Of a stretch of DNA of 64,000 nucleotides, positions 62,948-64,000 are shown piece after piece. The stretch's first letter is position 1; each line of letters starts with the position of its first letter. Under the pieces are notes generated by a model. The model had not been told where the DNA came from. It worked only from the letters and a program-made list of their open reading frames with translations, and made no database searches. This DNA is from Silanimonas sp. (lineage in GTDB: Bacteria > Pseudomonadota > Gammaproteobacteria > Xanthomonadales > Xanthomonadaceae), in contig JAGXTI010000024.1 in assembly GCA_018334015.1 (NCBI GenBank), forward strand, positions 59,296 through 123,295, read 5' to 3'. Position numbers and translations under genes: made by a program.

Positions 62948-63427
62948 GTGAAAGCCTCTCCATGTAGCTTCGCGACTGCGCTCATCACGGCGACAGTACT
63001 TTTTGGTTCCAGCTTCTCGTTGAATGCACGAGTCATCAACGAGGTTAGCCGCGCAGCCTCTCTACCAGTGCTTGTTCATTCGGGAGTGTTTAATCCATTT
63101 CCCGCTCTGTACGTCTTCGATGCGGATCGGAATCTTGTACTTTCTGTACGCGGACCTACTGACGATCGATTCGACTCCAACTTTATTGCCAACGAGTTGG
63201 ATAGCGGTGGGAAGTTGGCTGATCCCCTGTCTGACGCTCAAGTGGCGCTACTGTGGCGGTACTTTCCAGAATCGCAGCAGCCCGCGCGCAAAACAGCGTT
63301 CTTTCTCACAATCGACGAGAGCATGGGCAAAGCGGAATTAATCAACCAAAGGCTCGAAATCGTCCGCGACGGCTTAGAAAAAGCTAAGGTTGAAGTCGTT
63401 CTAGTAGTCATTCGAGCAGGAAATTGA
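62948..63427 (+). CDS. hypothetical exported protein in the low-GC islet
   Basis: The 159-residue protein starts at GTG 62948, which begins a plausible signal sequence (SFATALITATVLFGSSFSLNA). An upstream extension would cross the terminator-like hairpin. The body has SLPVLVHSGVFNPFPALYVFDADRNLVLSVRG, reminiscent of thioredoxin-like strands but without a CxxC motif, and ends VEVVLVVIRAGN. No family is recognised. Codon use is AT-richer than flanks. Its stop lies at the junction with the truncated transposase. Confidence 0.55.
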   Translation: MKASPCSFATALITATVLFGSSFSLNARVINEVSRAASLPVLVHSGVFNPFPALYVFDADRNLVLSVRGPTDDRFDSNFIANELDSGGKLADPLSDAQVALLWRYFPESQQPARKTAFFLTIDESMGKAELINQRLEIVRDGLEKAKVEVVLVVIRAGN

Positions 63428-63955
63428 GTTATCGGTGAGTTCGACGGCGGCAACGAAGGGCACCTTGTTCGGCGAGCCGCGACCGGGCTTGCCGGGCTTT
63501 CCCCCGCCCAGATAGGCGTCATCCAGCAGGATGTCACCGCTCAGCGGCTGCCTCGCATCCGCCTCGGCCATCGCCTGCATCACCTTGTGGTGCAGCAGCC
63601 AGGCGCTGCGGTAAGACACACCGAGCTGGCGCATCAGGGCAAGCGCCGAGACCCCCGTCTTGGCCTGGCTGATGAGGTAGATGGCGAGGAACCAGGTGCT
63701 GAGCGGGAGCTTGGAGCTGTCCATCATCGTGCCCGCCGTGGGCGAGGCCTGATGGCGGCAGGCCGCACATTGCAGCAGCACTCGGCCGCCACGCGGGACG
63801 CGGTAGCCGCGCGACTCGGCGCACTTCGGGCAGCGGAAGCCCTGCGGCCAGCGCAGCCGCTCGAGCGCCGCCATGCACTGCTCCTCGCTGCCGTACTCGC
63901 GCATGAACTCGCTCAAGGACATCCCCCGCTGGAACTGCACTCGATTGATGGGCAT
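63401..63955 (-). pseudogene. truncated IS1595-family (ISXO2-like) transposase
   Basis: The 184-residue remnant starts MPINRVQFQRGMSLSEFMREYG. It keeps the N-terminal zinc ribbon (CPKC, then CAAC; residues about 46-72) and the start of the DDE-type domain (LDDAYLGGGKPGKPGRGSPNKVPFVAAVEL). Transposase similarity ends near 63430, after which the frame runs into foreign sequence (NSISCSNDY). Complete IS1595 transposases have roughly 300 residues, so the C-terminal third, with remaining catalytic residues, is missing. It is inactive by itself. Confidence 0.85.
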
Positions 63956-63994
63956 GACCGGCTCTCCTTCAGGAAGTCGAGCCAGCTTCCACCC
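63428..63994 (-). mobile_element. 5' remnant of an IS1595-family element
   Basis: GC-rich remnant carrying the transposase start. Sequence at about 63970-63992 (gaagtcgagccagcttccac) is a plausible terminal inverted repeat on the intact side, but its partner is absent because the other end is truncated at about 63430. The window ends shortly after, so target-site duplication cannot be assessed. Confidence 0.55.
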
Positions 63995-64000
63995 CCACGG

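Overview
The window is high-GC DNA (about two-thirds G+C by eye) from a gammaproteobacterium, most likely of the Xanthomonadales/Lysobacterales. This rests on the gene order ndk-rlmN-pilF-rodZ-yfgM-bamB-der, a DUF3011 protein, a kynurenine-pathway operon, a rhodanese-MoeB fusion and an ISXO2-like IS1595 fragment. The assignment is inferred from gene content only. Most of the window is densely packed chromosomal housekeeping sequence with many 4-bp ATGA stop/start overlaps.

Layout: 0-1.1 kb is the rpsF-rpsR-rplI ribosomal operon (minus strand, rplI cut by the window edge). 1.3-4.2 kb holds an IscA-type carrier, asnS and three small genes including a PilZ protein. 4.3-8.9 kb is a 3-hydroxyanthranilate dioxygenase-kynU-kmo operon followed by sbcB. 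8.9-15.6 kb (minus) carries mtnA, gyrA, a four-PDZ HtrA-like protease and a catalytically dead paralogue of it. 15.7-16.8 kb is a noncoding repeat array. 16.9-25.6 kb has a hypothetical gene, a DUF3011 protein, epmA, ligA, zipA and smc. 25.7-29.9 kb has bolA diverging from yciO-scpA-scpB-rluB. 29.9-31.5 kb is a second array of the same repeat. 31.5-36.0 kb is a three-gene oxidoreductase/thiamine-diphosphate operon. 36.0-36.3 kb has tRNA-Ala and tRNA-Glu. 36.3-41.1 kb has DUF1249, ppsR, ppsA and an MscS channel. 41.1-49.0 kb (minus) has tatT-dctP-dctQ-dctM, guaB-guaA, tadA and orn. 49.0-57.7 kb (minus) has ndk-rlmN-pilF-rodZ-yfgM-bamB-der-moeB-folD. 57.9-62.2 kb is a TetR regulator with a FadN-type multifunctional enzyme and a thiolase. 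62.2-63.99 kb is a lower-GC islet ending in a truncated IS1595 transposase.

Functional themes: chromosome segregation and division (smc, scpA, scpB, zipA, gyrA, ligA), GMP synthesis (guaB, guaA), fatty-acid beta-oxidation under a local TetR repressor, tryptophan-derived 3-hydroxyanthranilate metabolism, gluconeogenesis (ppsA with its regulator ppsR), and envelope assembly (bamB, rodZ, pilF).

Most unusual observations: (1) two tandem 46- and 48-residue secreted peptides with a mirror-symmetric cysteine pattern CxxCxC-x6-CxCxxC, diverged mainly at synonymous sites, in the low-GC islet; (2) two arrays of a roughly 0.5-kb structured intergenic repeat containing a hairpin with a covarying base pair; (3) a recurrent TACACT-N6-ATG arrangement that predicts leaderless mRNAs for smc, bolA, orn and a hypothetical gene; (4) the HtrA/pseudo-HtrA pair; (5) an uncharacterised FAD/FMN/ThDP enzyme operon. 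No CRISPR array, rRNA gene or complete mobile element was seen.
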